NCBI RefSeq assembly: GCF_006715635.1
Contig: NZ_VFNP01000001.1
Coordinates: 3,100,001-3,164,000, forward strand
Reading direction: 5' to 3'
Source of the DNA: Streptomyces sp. SLBN-118
GTDB lineage: Bacteria > Actinomycetota > Actinomycetes > Streptomycetales > Streptomycetaceae
DNA: 64,000 nt
The translations under genes and the position numbers were made by a program. Numbering within the stretch: the stretch's first letter is position 1; every line of letters starts with the position of its first letter. Shown here piece after piece: positions 34,890 through 44,105 of the stretch. The notes below the pieces were generated by a model, which worked only from the letters and a program-made list of their open reading frames with translations, ran no database searches and was not told the origin of the DNA.

Positions 34890-35474
34890 CTACAGGTTGT
34901 CGATCTCGGCGAGGTCGATGTCGATGGTGAAGGGGACGGAGAGCTTGAGGTGGTCGTGGAACACGCCGCTCGGACGGTAGGACCGCGCCTCTTTGTCGAG
35001 TTCGAAGACGTGGACGACCGGGTGTTCGTCCGTGCCGGCCATCTCGACCCGCCAAAAGTGCGGGATACCCGCGTTGGCGTACTTGTGCGGCTTGGTGTCC
35101 TGGTCACGGGCCTCGGACTCCGGAGAGACCACCTCGACGGCGAGCAACACGTCTCTGACCTCGAAATAGGTCTGGCTTCGGCTCCTTGCGGCCGCGGCGC
35201 GCACCACAGCGATGTCCGGCTCCGGGCCATTTCGCTTGTCGATCACCACCGTCATCTCGCGCCGGATTCTCAGCTCAGGCGGCGCGGTGCGACGCAGGCT
35301 GCTCACCAGCAGGTCGATCACGATGCTGTGGAAATCCCGCTGCGGGCTCACGAAGACCAGGCTCCCGTCGATCAGCTCTGTGTGCGGCGGGAGGTCGGGC
35401 ATCGTCAGCAGGTCGTCCACGGTGTAACCGTCCTGCGGCGGCACCGGCCAGGGGTGCGCGATCTCAGCGGTCAT
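34890..35474 (-). CDS. Uma2 family endonuclease-fold protein
   Basis: A 194-residue Uma2 protein (PD-(D/E)XK fold). HTELIDGSLVFVSP, GPEPDIAVV, LLAVEVVSPESEARD and the following Lys in DTKPHKYANAGIPHFWRVE form the E-D-ExK active-site pattern. GGGAGG precedes the ATG at 35474. These proteins are numerous in Streptomyces and their biological role is unclear. It converges on the cupin gene with a five-base gap. Confidence 0.9.
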   Translation of the reverse strand: MTAEIAHPWPVPPQDGYTVDDLLTMPDLPPHTELIDGSLVFVSPQRDFHSIVIDLLVSSLRRTAPPELRIRREMTVVIDKRNGPEPDIAVVRAAAARSRSQTYFEVRDVLLAVEVVSPESEARDQDTKPHKYANAGIPHFWRVEMAGTDEHPVVHVFELDKEARSYRPSGVFHDHLKLSVPFTIDIDLAEIDNL

Positions 35475-35533
35475 AAGTCCTCCCATGGACGGGATTCCGG
35501 GCCGTACGGTCAGCGTACCCAGCCGATACGACA

Positions 35534-35565
35534 ACGCCGCCACCCAAACGAATGAGCGGCGGCGT
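35534..35565 (-). terminator. terminator after guaA
   Basis: An 8-bp stem, ACGCCGCC (35534-35541) with GGCGGCGT (35558-35565), lies just past the guaA stop. There is no T-run, as is common in Streptomyces. Confidence 0.55.
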
Positions 35566-35587
35566 CGGCGTTGACCTTGCAGAGGGG

Positions 35588-37186
35588 TTACTCCCACTCG
35601 ATGGTGCCCGGCGGCTTGCTGGTTACGTCCAGCACTACGCGGTTGACGTCCGCGACCTCGTTGGTGATCCGCGTCGAGATCTTCGCCAGCACGTCGTACG
35701 GCATCCGAGTCCAGTCCGCCGTCATGGCATCCTCGGACGAGACTGGCCGCAGCACGATCGGGTGACCGTAGGTGCGGCCGTCACCCTGGACACCGACGCT
35801 GCGCACGTCCGCGAGCAGCACGACCGGGCACTGCCAGATGTCACGGTCCAGGCCGGCCGCGGTCAGCTCCTCGCGGGCGATCGCGTCCGCCTCGCGCAGC
35901 AGGTCCAGGCGATCCCTGGTGACCTCGCCGACGATACGGATACCGAGGCCGGGGCCCGGGAAGGGCTGGCGCTGGACGATCTCCTCCGGCAGGCCGAGCT
36001 CCTGGCCGACCATCCGGACCTCGTCCTTGAACAGCTTGCGCAGCGGCTCGACGAGCTCGAACTCGAGGTCCTCGGGAAGGCCTCCGACATTGTGGTGCGA
36101 CTTGATGTTGGCGGTGCCGGTGCCGCCGCCGGACTCGACGACGTCCGGGTAGAGCGTGCCCTGCACGAGGAAGGCGACGTCCTCGCCGTGCTCGGCCTCG
36201 GCGATGATCTCGGCCTGGGCCTGCTCGAAGACGCGGATGAACTCGCGGCCGATGATCTTCCGCTTCTCCTCGGGATCGGAGACCCCTGCCAGCGCGGTAA
36301 GGAACCGCTCCTGCGCGTCGACGACCTTCAGCTGGACGCCGGTGGCCGCGACGAAGTCCTTCTCGACCTGCTCGGTCTCGCCCTTGCGCATCAGACCGTG
36401 GTCGACGTACACGCAGGTGAGCTGGGAGCCGATGGCCTTCTGTACGAGGGCCGCGGCGACCGCGGAGTCCACGCCGCCCGAGAGACCGCAGATCGCGCGC
36501 TTCGTGCCGACCTGCTCGCGGATGGCTGCGACCTGCTCGTCGATGACGTTGCCGGTGGTCCACGTCGGCTCGATGCCGGCGCCGCGGTAGAGGAAGTGCT
36601 CGAGTACCTGCTGGCCATACGTCGAGTGCATCACCTCGGGGTGGTGCTGGACTCCGTACAGCCTCTTCTCGTCGTTCTCGAAGGCCGCGACCGGCACGAC
36701 GTCCGTGGACGCGGTGACGGTGAAGCCCTCGGGCGCGGCGGAGCAGGCGTCGCCGTGTGACATCCACACGGACTGCTCGGCCGGGGTGCCCTCGAAGAGG
36801 GTCGAGCCGGTCTTGGAGACATGCAGCGGCGTACGGCCGTACTCACGCGCACCGGTGTTGTCGACGGTCCCGCCGAGCGTCGTCGCCATCAGCTGGAAGC
36901 CGTAGCACATGCCGAAAACGGGGACCCCGGCCTCGAAGATCGCGCGGTCCAGCCGGGGAGCACCTTCCGCGTACACCGAGGACGGGCCGCCGGAGAGGAT
37001 GATCGCCTTGGGGTTCTTGGCCAGCATCTCGGCCACGGGCATCGTCGACGGGACGATCTCGCTGTAGACCCGGGCCTCGCGGACGCGGCGGGCGATGAGC
37101 TGGGCGTACTGCGCGCCGAAGTCGACAACGAGGACTACGTCCGGGTTGGAGTGATCTGGCGCGGCAGCGGGGGACGCTGAGGACAC
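35588..37186 (-). CDS. guaA: GMP synthase (glutamine-hydrolysing)
   Basis: A 532-residue enzyme that converts XMP to GMP using glutamine and ATP. The class I amidotransferase domain has nucleophile Cys94 in GMCYGFQ and the His-x-Glu pair in HHPEV near residue 185. The ATP pyrophosphatase PP-loop is [14 protein letters not shown], and the C-terminal dimerisation domain ends [11 protein letters not shown], the usual GuaA terminus. GTG at 37186 has GGAAGG upstream. Confidence 0.97.
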   Translation of the reverse strand: MSSASPAAAPDHSNPDVVLVVDFGAQYAQLIARRVREARVYSEIVPSTMPVAEMLAKNPKAIILSGGPSSVYAEGAPRLDRAIFEAGVPVFGMCYGFQLMATTLGGTVDNTGAREYGRTPLHVSKTGSTLFEGTPAEQSVWMSHGDACSAAPEGFTVTASTDVVPVAAFENDEKRLYGVQHHPEVMHSTYGQQVLEHFLYRGAGIEPTWTTGNVIDEQVAAIREQVGTKRAICGLSGGVDSAVAAALVQKAIGSQLTCVYVDHGLMRKGETEQVEKDFVAATGVQLKVVDAQERFLTALAGVSDPEEKRKIIGREFIRVFEQAQAEIIAEAEHGEDVAFLVQGTLYPDVVESGGGTGTANIKSHHNVGGLPEDLEFELVEPLRKLFKDEVRMVGQELGLPEEIVQRQPFPGPGLGIRIVGEVTRDRLDLLREADAIAREELTAAGLDRDIWQCPVVLLADVRSVGVQGDGRTYGHPIVLRPVSSEDAMTADWTRMPYDVLAKISTRITNEVADVNRVVLDVTSKPPGTIEWE

Positions 37187-37311
37187 TGGCGGCCTTCCGG
37201 CGGTGGGAGGGGGTCGGTTTTGTCGATTCTACCGGCGCGCCGGAGCCGCTTTTCGTCTCACCATCCGAACCGGGTTTTCGCGCTCGGCGGCGGGAGGTCC
37301 ATACTTCCCCC

Positions 37312-37383
37312 ATGCACAAGCAGCTGACCTTCGTCTTTACCTATGGCACCGGCCCGTCCGGCTGCCATGGTCGTGCTGCTTGA
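37312..37383 (+). CDS. putative leader peptide of the chorismate mutase gene
   Basis: A 23-codon ORF starting MHKQLTFVFTYGTG, with Phe, Phe and Tyr within five residues. It ends 25 bases before a strong terminator hairpin and about 105 bases before the chorismate mutase start. GGGAGG lies upstream at a somewhat long spacing. This is the arrangement of a ribosome-mediated attenuator reading Phe/Tyr supply, the end products of the chorismate mutase branch. Inference from layout; no homolog was checked. Confidence 0.55.
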   Translation: MHKQLTFVFTYGTGPSGCHGRAA

Positions 37384-37408
37384 GCCACTGACAAGCAACT
37401 TCCCAGGC

Positions 37409-37433
37409 GCCCCGGGCCGACAAGGCCCGGGGC
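37409..37433 (+). terminator. attenuator-like terminator before chorismate mutase
   Basis: A perfect 10-bp stem, GCCCCGGGCC / GGCCCGGGGC, with a 5-base GACAA loop, followed by GTTCTGTCATTT. It lies between the leader ORF and the structural gene. Confidence 0.75.
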
Positions 37434-37488
37434 GTTCTGTCATTTCCGGGCCGTGCCGCTCCGGGGCCTCCCGCAAAGGAGCCCCACC

Positions 37489-37785
37489 ATGACCGTCACC
37501 GAGCAGCCCGTCACCGAGCGGACCGGCGCCCGCACCGAGGAGGCGGCAGCGCTCATCGGCGACGCCCGCGAGCGCATCGACGCACTCGACGACCGGATCA
37601 TCGGCCTCGTACAGGAACGGATGGCGGTCTCGGCCGTCATCCAGAAGGCCCGGATCTCCTCCGGCGGCCGCCGCGTGAATCTGTCGCGGGAAATGGAGGT
37701 TCTCAGCCATTTCAGCGACGCGCTCGGAAAGCCCGGAACGGCGCTCGCGATGACGCTCCTGGAGCTGTGCAGGGGGCGGATCTGA
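37489..37785 (+). CDS. chorismate mutase (AroQ type)
   Basis: A 98-residue all-helical AroQ-type chorismate mutase, converting chorismate to prephenate for Phe and Tyr synthesis. IGDARERIDALDDRIIGLVQERMAV gives the first active-site Arg and the Asp/Arg face (quoted across two helices), with SAVIQKARISSGG and NLSREMEV supplying the remaining Lys/Arg and Glu. AAAGGAG lies six bases before the ATG. It is preceded by a leader ORF and terminator. Confidence 0.92.
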   Translation: MTVTEQPVTERTGARTEEAAALIGDARERIDALDDRIIGLVQERMAVSAVIQKARISSGGRRVNLSREMEVLSHFSDALGKPGTALAMTLLELCRGRI

Positions 37786-37921
37786 GGCCGCGCGGATGTA
37801 CGGAGACGTATCTGAGTTCGGTCGCGTCCTCACCCTTACGGCGCGTGACCGCGCCCGGCGGGGCTTCGTTGTTCCGGTGTCCGTGCCAGCCAGGGGCGAC
37901 CCGTTCCGTCCGGGGAAGGCG

Positions 37922-38187
37922 ATGTCGCCGAACGACAAGTACGCCTCCCTGGTCGCGGCGGCCGGCTACCTGCCGCTGGTGCTGCGCGGGGAGGACTACC
38001 TGGAGCTGCTGCCGGCGGCCTGGCGGGCCATCAACGACTACGGCATCCGCATCGGCCACCGCACCTACGACGCGCCCGGGCTCGGGCCGTGGCGGCGCCA
38101 GCACTCCGGGCACGCGGTCAAGCGCGGGCTGTGGGAGGTGCACTACGACCCCTACGACCTCTCCCGCGTCTTCGTTCGACAACAATC
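37922..38187 (+). mobile_element. Mu-type (rve/DDE) transposase C-terminal fragment
   Basis: The frame from 37922 encodes SPNDKYASLVAAAGYLPL, LELLPAAWRAINDYGIRI and GLWEVHYDPYDLSRVFVR, matching the C-terminal Mu transposase domain of Streptomyces elements. It stops abruptly at a junction with cytochrome b sequence; the catalytic core is absent. Confidence 0.75.
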
Positions 38188-38190
38188 AGG

Positions 38191-38944
38191 GGCCTGCCCG
38201 GCTGGGTCGGGGTGCAGCACTTTCTCAATGTCTTCTTGATGACGTTCGTCATCCGTGCTGGGCTGCAAATTTTCGCTGATCACCCTCGGCTGTACTGGAC
38301 GCGGCACAGCACCCCGGGAAAGGAGTGGTTCCGCGCGCAAAAACCGGTTCCCGCAGACCCCCTGTGGACCGCTAAGAAAGACTCCATCAGTCTGCCGGGC
38401 CAGGTCGGGCTGCCCGGAATCCGGCACTCCATCGGGCTGGCCCGGTGGTGGCACCTGGGCATCAGCACGCTATGGGTGCTCAACGGCCTGGTCTTCTACG
38501 TCCTGCTGTTCATGACCGGTCAGTGGCGGCTGTTGGTGCCAACAAGCTGGGCCGTCTTCCCTCATGCCGCGTCGGTGCTGATCCAGTATTTGTCGTTGAA
38601 CTGGCCGACCGAGACCGCATGGGCCAGTTACAACGGCCCTCAGCAGATCGTCTACTTCATCACGGTCTTCGTCGCGGCCCCGGCCGCGCTCGCCACCGGT
38701 CTGGGTATGTCCCCAGCACTGTCCACCCGCTTCAAACGGATCAGCAAGGTACTCAGCATCCAAAACGCGCGATCGCTGCACTTCCTCGTGCTGCTGTGGT
38801 TGCTGCTCTTCATCGTCATCCACGTGACCCTGGTGTTCACCACCGGACTGTTCCGCAACCTCAACTACGTCTATGCCGCGCGAGGCGGTCATGGCTGGGC
38901 CCGCTTCGGGATCTTTGCAGCATCCATGGTGGTCGTCATTGTCC
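38191..38944 (+). pseudogene. cytochrome b/b6-type membrane subunit, truncated at both ends
   Basis: About 250 codons encode GLPGWVGVQHFLNVFLMT, DHPRLYWTRHSTPGKEWFR, GIRHSIGLARWWHLG, and helices ending FGIFAASMVVVIV. This resembles the haem-binding membrane subunit of molybdopterin oxidoreductases, with haem-ligand His residues in HFLN, RHSIG and LHFLVLLW. The true N-terminus is replaced by transposase sequence and the C-terminus by an IS110 piece in a shifted frame. No partner catalytic subunit is nearby. Unlikely to work. Confidence 0.75.
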
Positions 38945-39180
38945 TACCTCGGTGTCTTCTTCCGACGTCTCGCGGCCAGACGCGGCGGCAAACGCGCACT
39001 CGTCGCCGTGATGCACAAACTCGCCATCGCCATCTGGCCGTCCTGCACGACAACAGCCCCTATCGTGACCTCGGCCCCGACCACTTCACCCGCCGCGATC
39101 CCGAACGTGCCATGCGCCGCATGCTCAGGGAAGCCAACAGCCTCGGCCTGACCATTCGCTTCGAACCCATCACTGCCTGA
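38942..39180 (+). mobile_element. IS110-family transposase C-terminal fragment
   Basis: SYLGVFFRRLAARRGGKRAL and VAVMHKLAIAIW run in one frame; one missing base near 39032 moves the rest (VLHDNSPYRDLGPDHFTRRD, PERAMRRMLREANSLGLTI) to another, ending at 39180. This is the conserved C-terminus of IS110-type transposases. Confidence 0.78.
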
Positions 39181-39465
39181 CCGGCTCAACCGTGAGTCAT
39201 TTTCGTGTCAGACCCGCCGTCAGCGTCGCTCTTGGTTTCCCTGCGGCCGGACCGCCTTGGTGAGGGTGGACTTTGCTGAACGTGCGGCGGCAAATCCGAT
39301 GGCGCCGAAGCGGCGGAAACCTGGTTACACCCCAAAGCACTCGCCCCGCACCGATGCGTGCGGGGCGATGCGGGAGGGCCTCAGAGGCTGGACGCACACA
39401 CTCGGCATCTCCTTGGCCGTTCGCTGCAGGCCGGGCCTGGTGGGTGTGGCGTCTGGGGCCTCTTG

Positions 39466-40215
39466 TCAGCCGCGGTGGACGCAGTAGAGCGTGCCGTTGT
39501 GGGAGGCGAGAGCAGGTGCGGAGCCGCCGGTGGAGAGGGTGTTGATCTGCGTGAACGGGCTTCCGAAGCCGCCGAGCACGCTGCCGGTGGTCCAGAACAG
39601 GTTCCTGTTGGCATTGTTGCCCCGACCATGCAGTGCAGCTTCCCGTCATGGGAGGCGACGGCCGGGGCAGCGGCGGTGGAGCCCGAGCGGAAGTAGCCAA
39701 CTGCGCCCCATGAGCTGCGGTAAGAGGTGTAGCACAGGGTGCTGTCCTGGGCCCGGAAGACGCAGACCAGCCCCGGAGCTGTCTGTGGCCAGCGCCGGTG
39801 CGGACCGGGTTGCCACGCCGGCAACCTCGATCACGCTGAACGGGGTCCAGGCACGGCCGTCGAAGGTGGCGACGTAGATGTTGTCGTTGGTGCGCTCGCG
39901 GACCGCGCAGTAGAGCTTGCCGTCGTAGGCGGCCAGGGCCGGCAGGGTCGCGGTCGAGCCGGAAGGGAACCTGGCGAAGTTGTTCCAGCTGGTGGTGTCG
40001 AAGCTGGTCCAGTACAGGCTGTTGTCGCGGCCCCGGACGACGCTGTAGAGCGTGCCGTCGAAGACGGCGAGCGCGGGGGCGGAGGGGCTCGCCGCCGATC
40101 CGACCCGTGTGAAGTTTCCCCAGCGGGCGCCATCGAAGGTGCCCCCGGGGAATCGGTAGCGGGCGGCGGAGACGGCCTCGTGGTCGGGGTGGGTGCAGGC
40201 GGGCTCGGGGGTGAG
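39466..40215 (-). pseudogene. beta-propeller/lectin-like repeat protein, frameshifted
   Basis: Three frames join into one repeat protein: TFDGARWGNFTRVGSAAS, APALAVFDGTLYSVVRGRDN, SLYWTSFDTTSWNNFARF, PALAAYDGKLYCAVRERTND; frame change near 39775 to VFRAQDSTLCYTSYRSSWG, APAVASHDGKLHCMV; another near 39610 to NNANRNLFWTTGSV, ALASHNGTLYCVHRG, then stop. The unit of about 45-50 residues with A-L-A-x-x-D-G-x-L-Y recurs four times, as in bacterial propeller lectins or sialidase-like repeats. Two single-base indels make it non-functional. Confidence 0.65.
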
Positions 40216-40350
40216 GCGATCTCCTTGGCGTGCCCCAGACGGACCTGGCGGGTTCCGTCAGCCAGCCGCGCAACTCGAGCGACGGACACTCCGTCGAGGT
40301 CGAGCAGCAACGTCCTATCGTGGGCAAGTCCGCGGCCCTGCATGATTGTT
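40216..40350 (-). mobile_element. ISL3-family transposase N-terminal remnant
   Basis: Minus strand encodes LLLDLDGVSVARVARLADG then TRQVRLGHAKEI, resembling the start of ISL3-type transposases. Only about 45 codons remain, abutting the propeller pseudogene. Confidence 0.5.
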
Positions 40351-40544
40351 CTGCGAAAAGAACAGAAACAATCACACAGGAGCCGCGGACATCTCGCACA
40401 CGGGGCCCGAACCACGAGATTGATCACAGGTCGTGATGCCCGGTCAAACTCCAAGGCCCAGCACACATCCGATCCAGCAGATGCTGGGCCGGGCACCGCG
40501 CCGGCCGAAGGAGGCGCGCCGCTACCGCCGCGCCTGCTTCGACC

Positions 40545-41666
40545 TCAGTTGACCCACCACCCGTGCCAGACCTGGTTGGCCCAGCCGTTGAAAGCCAGGG
40601 TGTAGATGTTGCCGTTCGAGTCGCCGTCCAGAGTCAGACCGGTTTGGGCGTCCCGATAAGTATTGTCGAGGAGGCTACTATCACCACCCCGCATCCAGTA
40701 CTGATAGCCGTTGCCCAGCTGGCACGGCATTGTGTAGACGCTTCCCCAGGCGTTGCTGTCCAGGCACCGACCCGTCGCCGCATTACGGAGATAGCGTCTA
40801 GTCCCGCCGTCGGCGTAAGTGAAGACATCCCACCGCTGATGGGGGTTGACCCAACTACTGCACGGGGAGGCATAGACGTCACCATTGAAGTTGCTGTCCA
40901 GGCAGCGACCGGTCCCTTTGCTTTGGAGCGTTATCTTCCCTTCCTTGTTGATCGGCTTCCCGCATCTATCGTGCAACTCCTCGAAGGTCATAGGCCGGTC
41001 CTTAAATGTGAACTGGTCTGGGCTGGTGTGGTTGGCGTCTTCCCCGTCAACTACGGTATTGGTGAAAACAAGAAAGCCTCCGTCAGCCGTCCGCCCCAGA
41101 TGTCGATGGTACTGCTGAAACATGAGGGCATCGATTTCGGAATTCCCATGTACTACGTAGTACCCCTCCACATGGACCATCGGGACATCGTGCTCGATCC
41201 AGCCGACGTAGCTCGGCGGTATTTTGATCGTCAGTGTCGTGGTGTCGGAGTGGCTATCTGTCACACTGTAGCCATATGCAACACTGATACCCGCCTCAAG
41301 AACGTCAGGGATGACCGTGGATGTGACCGTCCCCGTAATCGTGACCGAGTTGGTCGTCGCCGTTGTGTCCGTGTACCACTTTTGCATTTCCGAGGTGGTG
41401 GAGGCGCAGTTGTAGCCGTCGGGGGTGGCCTGTTGGGCGTTGGTTCGCGTGTACCGATATGAACGGGTCCCGACGAAGTTGCACCGGATGCTCCCATCCG
41501 TTTTTTGCGTACCGATGCACTGGTTGTAGGCAGACTGGGTTTCGGACAAGAATTGCGAATAATCGTCGGCGTGCGCCGCCGTTGCGGTCCCCATCAAGAG
41601 CGCGATCATGAGGCCGCACACTGTCAGGAGTGCTGTGGATGTTCGATGCCGTGGGTTGGTCGTCAT
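40545..41666 (-). CDS. secreted aerolysin-like protein with C-terminal ricin-type lectin domain
   Basis: A 373-residue protein with AGGAGG before the ATG. Signal peptide at 1-33 (ALLTVCGLMIALLMGTATAAHA). Residues about 75-190 are strand-rich and Thr/Ser-rich (NSVTITGTVTSTVIP, SVTDSHSDTTTLTIKIPP, EHDVPMVHVEGYYVV), the pattern of an aerolysin/ETX-MTX2 pore-forming domain. Residues about 245-373 form a ricin B beta-trefoil with three QxW repeats (QRW, QYW, QVW) and CLDSN motifs. Base composition is visibly lower in G+C than the flanks, so it is probably acquired. A plain secreted lectin is the alternative. Confidence 0.7.
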   Translation of the reverse strand: MTTNPRHRTSTALLTVCGLMIALLMGTATAAHADDYSQFLSETQSAYNQCIGTQKTDGSIRCNFVGTRSYRYTRTNAQQATPDGYNCASTTSEMQKWYTDTTATTNSVTITGTVTSTVIPDVLEAGISVAYGYSVTDSHSDTTTLTIKIPPSYVGWIEHDVPMVHVEGYYVVHGNSEIDALMFQQYHRHLGRTADGGFLVFTNTVVDGEDANHTSPDQFTFKDRPMTFEELHDRCGKPINKEGKITLQSKGTGRCLDSNFNGDVYASPCSSWVNPHQRWDVFTYADGGTRRYLRNAATGRCLDSNAWGSVYTMPCQLGNGYQYWMRGGDSSLLDNTYRDAQTGLTLDGDSNGNIYTLAFNGWANQVWHGWWVN

Positions 41667-42710
41667 TTCCTTCTCCTCCTTTGAAGGGCCCCTCCAGGGA
41701 GCCGGTGATGCCATGCAAGGGGATTGCTCTTGGGTGTTGTCACGGGTCGGCCGCGATGCTCAAGACGCCGCGGCGTGTCGATTGCGTTGTGAGAGCTGGT
41801 TGTTGGTGCTCGGGGCCCAGGGGGAGATCGGGGCCTGGCGGCTGGATCGGTGTCGGGTCGCTGGGCACAGTCGGCCGCCGCCTGCCGAGCAGGTCCGGGC
41901 GGGCGGCGGTGCGGCCGCTCCCCGGGTTCGGCGACCAGCATCGGTGGCGTGGCGTGGCGTGTGAGCATGCCGACCTCCAGATCATCAATCGCCGGCCGCC
42001 TGCGCGTGCGCCGCGCAAGGAGCCCTGTGGCCGAAACCCTGGATCGCAGGCGCCTGAGCCCATGGGGATGTCCGACCGGAACCCGGGTTTCGGGTCGCAG
42101 GGGCTTTTCCGGCAGCCGATGAGTGAGGACATAACCGCGGCGACCACCGCCGGAGAGACAGGGCAAGGGTCCGCGTATGTAGAAACTCGTCGAATTCGGT
42201 CATGAACACCGGGCAAACAGCGAATCACTACCGGAGGTAGCCCGGCGTTACAACCGACGTGTGTCCATGAAGGGACAGTCGACGCAGTCAGCAGATATGC
42301 CAATGGAGCCACCCCCCCCCTTGATTTGATCGTTCAAACTATGAATGCGGCCCGCAGCGCGAAAAACAACCCCAGCTACCACAGGTGCCGTTAACAAGCT
42401 GCAAACTAGAGCGCGAACCGGACATCAGCTCACGTATCACCCCCCGAGGAGAGTGTTTACTCAAAACGGGTTGAAATGGTGATCCTGACTCAACGTCAAA
42501 CGCCCACTGACAGCGGGACGTCGCGCTGCCCGGGTGCCGGTGGTGGGGAAGCGCCAGCGACAGTAGAGCTTTGTCCCACCTGCCATCGTGGCCAAGGGTC
42601 GACCTTGGAGAACACCGTAGAACTACCTGTTTTGGCGCTACCGTGCCCCTCGCTCGGCCAGTGACTACACCACTGCGTGGGGCGTGACCCGCTTCAGGTC
42701 GGGGACGACA
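41667..42710. other. Gene-poor lower-GC stretch
   Basis: About 1 kb with only short, unlikely ORFs on both strands and an eleven-C run at 42311-42321. I recognise no gene, repeat or IS end apart from the IS at its right border. Confidence 0.5.
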
Positions 42711-44040
42711 GGGGCCTTTCAAAGTCGGGTTGATCATGTAGGTGTGCTGGTCACGGCGGCGCGACGATGTGCCGGTGGGGCGCTACGAACGCAACGAAGC
42801 TCCCGTTGAGAGGGGTGACCTTGCCAAGTCGCCCTGTTCAACCGGAGCTTCGATGTGCCGCCAGTCTGCCGCCGTCTGTCTGGTCAAGTCGCCCACCCGT
42901 CAGCAGCGGTGTACGGCCGATCTGGCGGTGCGGCTGCGTACGCTGTCCGATCCGCGCCATCGGCGCGGGGTGCGTCACCCGTTCGTGAGTGTGCTGTTGG
43001 TTGCCTGCTCGGCGGTGATCTCCGGGGCGCGTTCCTTCGCGGCGATCGGTCAGTGGGCGAAGAACGCCCCTCAGGAGACCCTGGCCCGGCTCGGCGCCCG
43101 CACCACGAGCGTGTTCGGCGTGCGGCTGGCGCCGAGCGGGGCGACCATCCGGCGTCTGGTCAACCGCACCTGCCCCGGAGGGCTTGCCGATCTGCTGGGA
43201 TGTGATCCCGCGGACGCCGACTCGCTTGCTGTGGACGGCAAATCAGCGCGCGGTTCGCGTACTGACGACAGTCCGGCCGCCCACCTGCTGGCCGCGATCA
43301 CCGACACCGGACAGGCGGTCACCCAACTGCGCGTTCCCGACAAGACAAATGAAATCACCTGCTTCGCCGCCCTGTTGGAGCCCTACGACCTGGCCGGCGT
43401 CGTCGTGACCGCCGATGCTCTGCACACCCAGCGCGATCACGCCCGCTACCTCGGCGAGAAGAGCGCGCATTACGCCTTCACCGTGAAGCGCAACCAGCCG
43501 AACCTGTATGCCCAGCTCAAGGCCCTGCCTTGGAAGGAAGCGAGAGCCAGGTTCTACGACCGCAGCACCGGTCACGGCCGGCTGGAAACCCGCGTCGTGC
43601 AGGTGTTGACCGTCACCGACCTGGGGGTCGACTTCCCGCACGCCGCCCAGGTCGCCAGGATCGTCCGCCACCGCACGGACCGGAAGACCGGCAGGCGCAG
43701 CCGCGAGACGGTCTGCGTGCTGACCGATCTGACCAGCCGCCAGGCGTCCCCGCAGCGCATCGCGCAGCTCATCCGTGCGCAATGGGTGATCGAGAACCGG
43801 CTCCACTTCGTTCGCGACGTCACTTTCGCCGAGGACGCCTCCAAGATCCGCACCGGGCACGGCCCCGACAACATGGCCGCCCTCCGCAGCTTCGCCATCA
43901 ACCCTCTCCGCGCCGCGGGACACACCAACATCGCTGCCGCCCTCCGCGACATGTCCTACGAACCCTTCACCCGGCCCCTCGATCTCCTCAAGATCAGCTG
44001 ACCTGCGTCGATCCAAAATCAAGAGACTTTGCAACAGCCC
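42711..44040 (+). mobile_element. ISAs1-family insertion sequence
   Basis: About 1.33 kb. The left end GGGGCCTTTCAAAGTC (42711-42726) and the inverted right end (GACTTTGCAACAGCCC, 44025-44040) are imperfect inverted repeats enclosing one full transposase. No target duplication is evident, so the ends may have been rearranged. Confidence 0.75.
42853..44001 (+). CDS. ISAs1 family transposase
   Basis: A 382-residue transposase, apparently intact. The N-terminal domain (LRTLSDPRHRRGVRHP) and DDE residues are recognisable: LAVDGKSARGS, VVTADALHTQ and the Glu in RAQWVIENRLH. ISAs1 elements move by a DDE mechanism. The ATG at 42853 is preferred; the frame is open to 42742. Confidence 0.92.
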   Translation: MCRQSAAVCLVKSPTRQQRCTADLAVRLRTLSDPRHRRGVRHPFVSVLLVACSAVISGARSFAAIGQWAKNAPQETLARLGARTTSVFGVRLAPSGATIRRLVNRTCPGGLADLLGCDPADADSLAVDGKSARGSRTDDSPAAHLLAAITDTGQAVTQLRVPDKTNEITCFAALLEPYDLAGVVVTADALHTQRDHARYLGEKSAHYAFTVKRNQPNLYAQLKALPWKEARARFYDRSTGHGRLETRVVQVLTVTDLGVDFPHAAQVARIVRHRTDRKTGRRSRETVCVLTDLTSRQASPQRIAQLIRAQWVIENRLHFVRDVTFAEDASKIRTGHGPDNMAALRSFAINPLRAAGHTNIAAALRDMSYEPFTRPLDLLKIS

Positions 44041-44105
44041 TGGGAGGCGGACACGGCGGCTACAACCAGGACCATGAATTCTTCGGCTACCGGCAATCCA
44101 TTTAG
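44041..44105 (+). pseudogene. 3' tail of a gene cut by the ISAs1 element
   Basis: Immediately after the IS, one frame reads GGGHGGYNQDHEFFGYRQSI and stops. Gly/Tyr/His-rich and unlike the transposase, it may be the C-terminus of an interrupted gene. The upstream part is not recognisable left of the IS. Confidence 0.3.
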
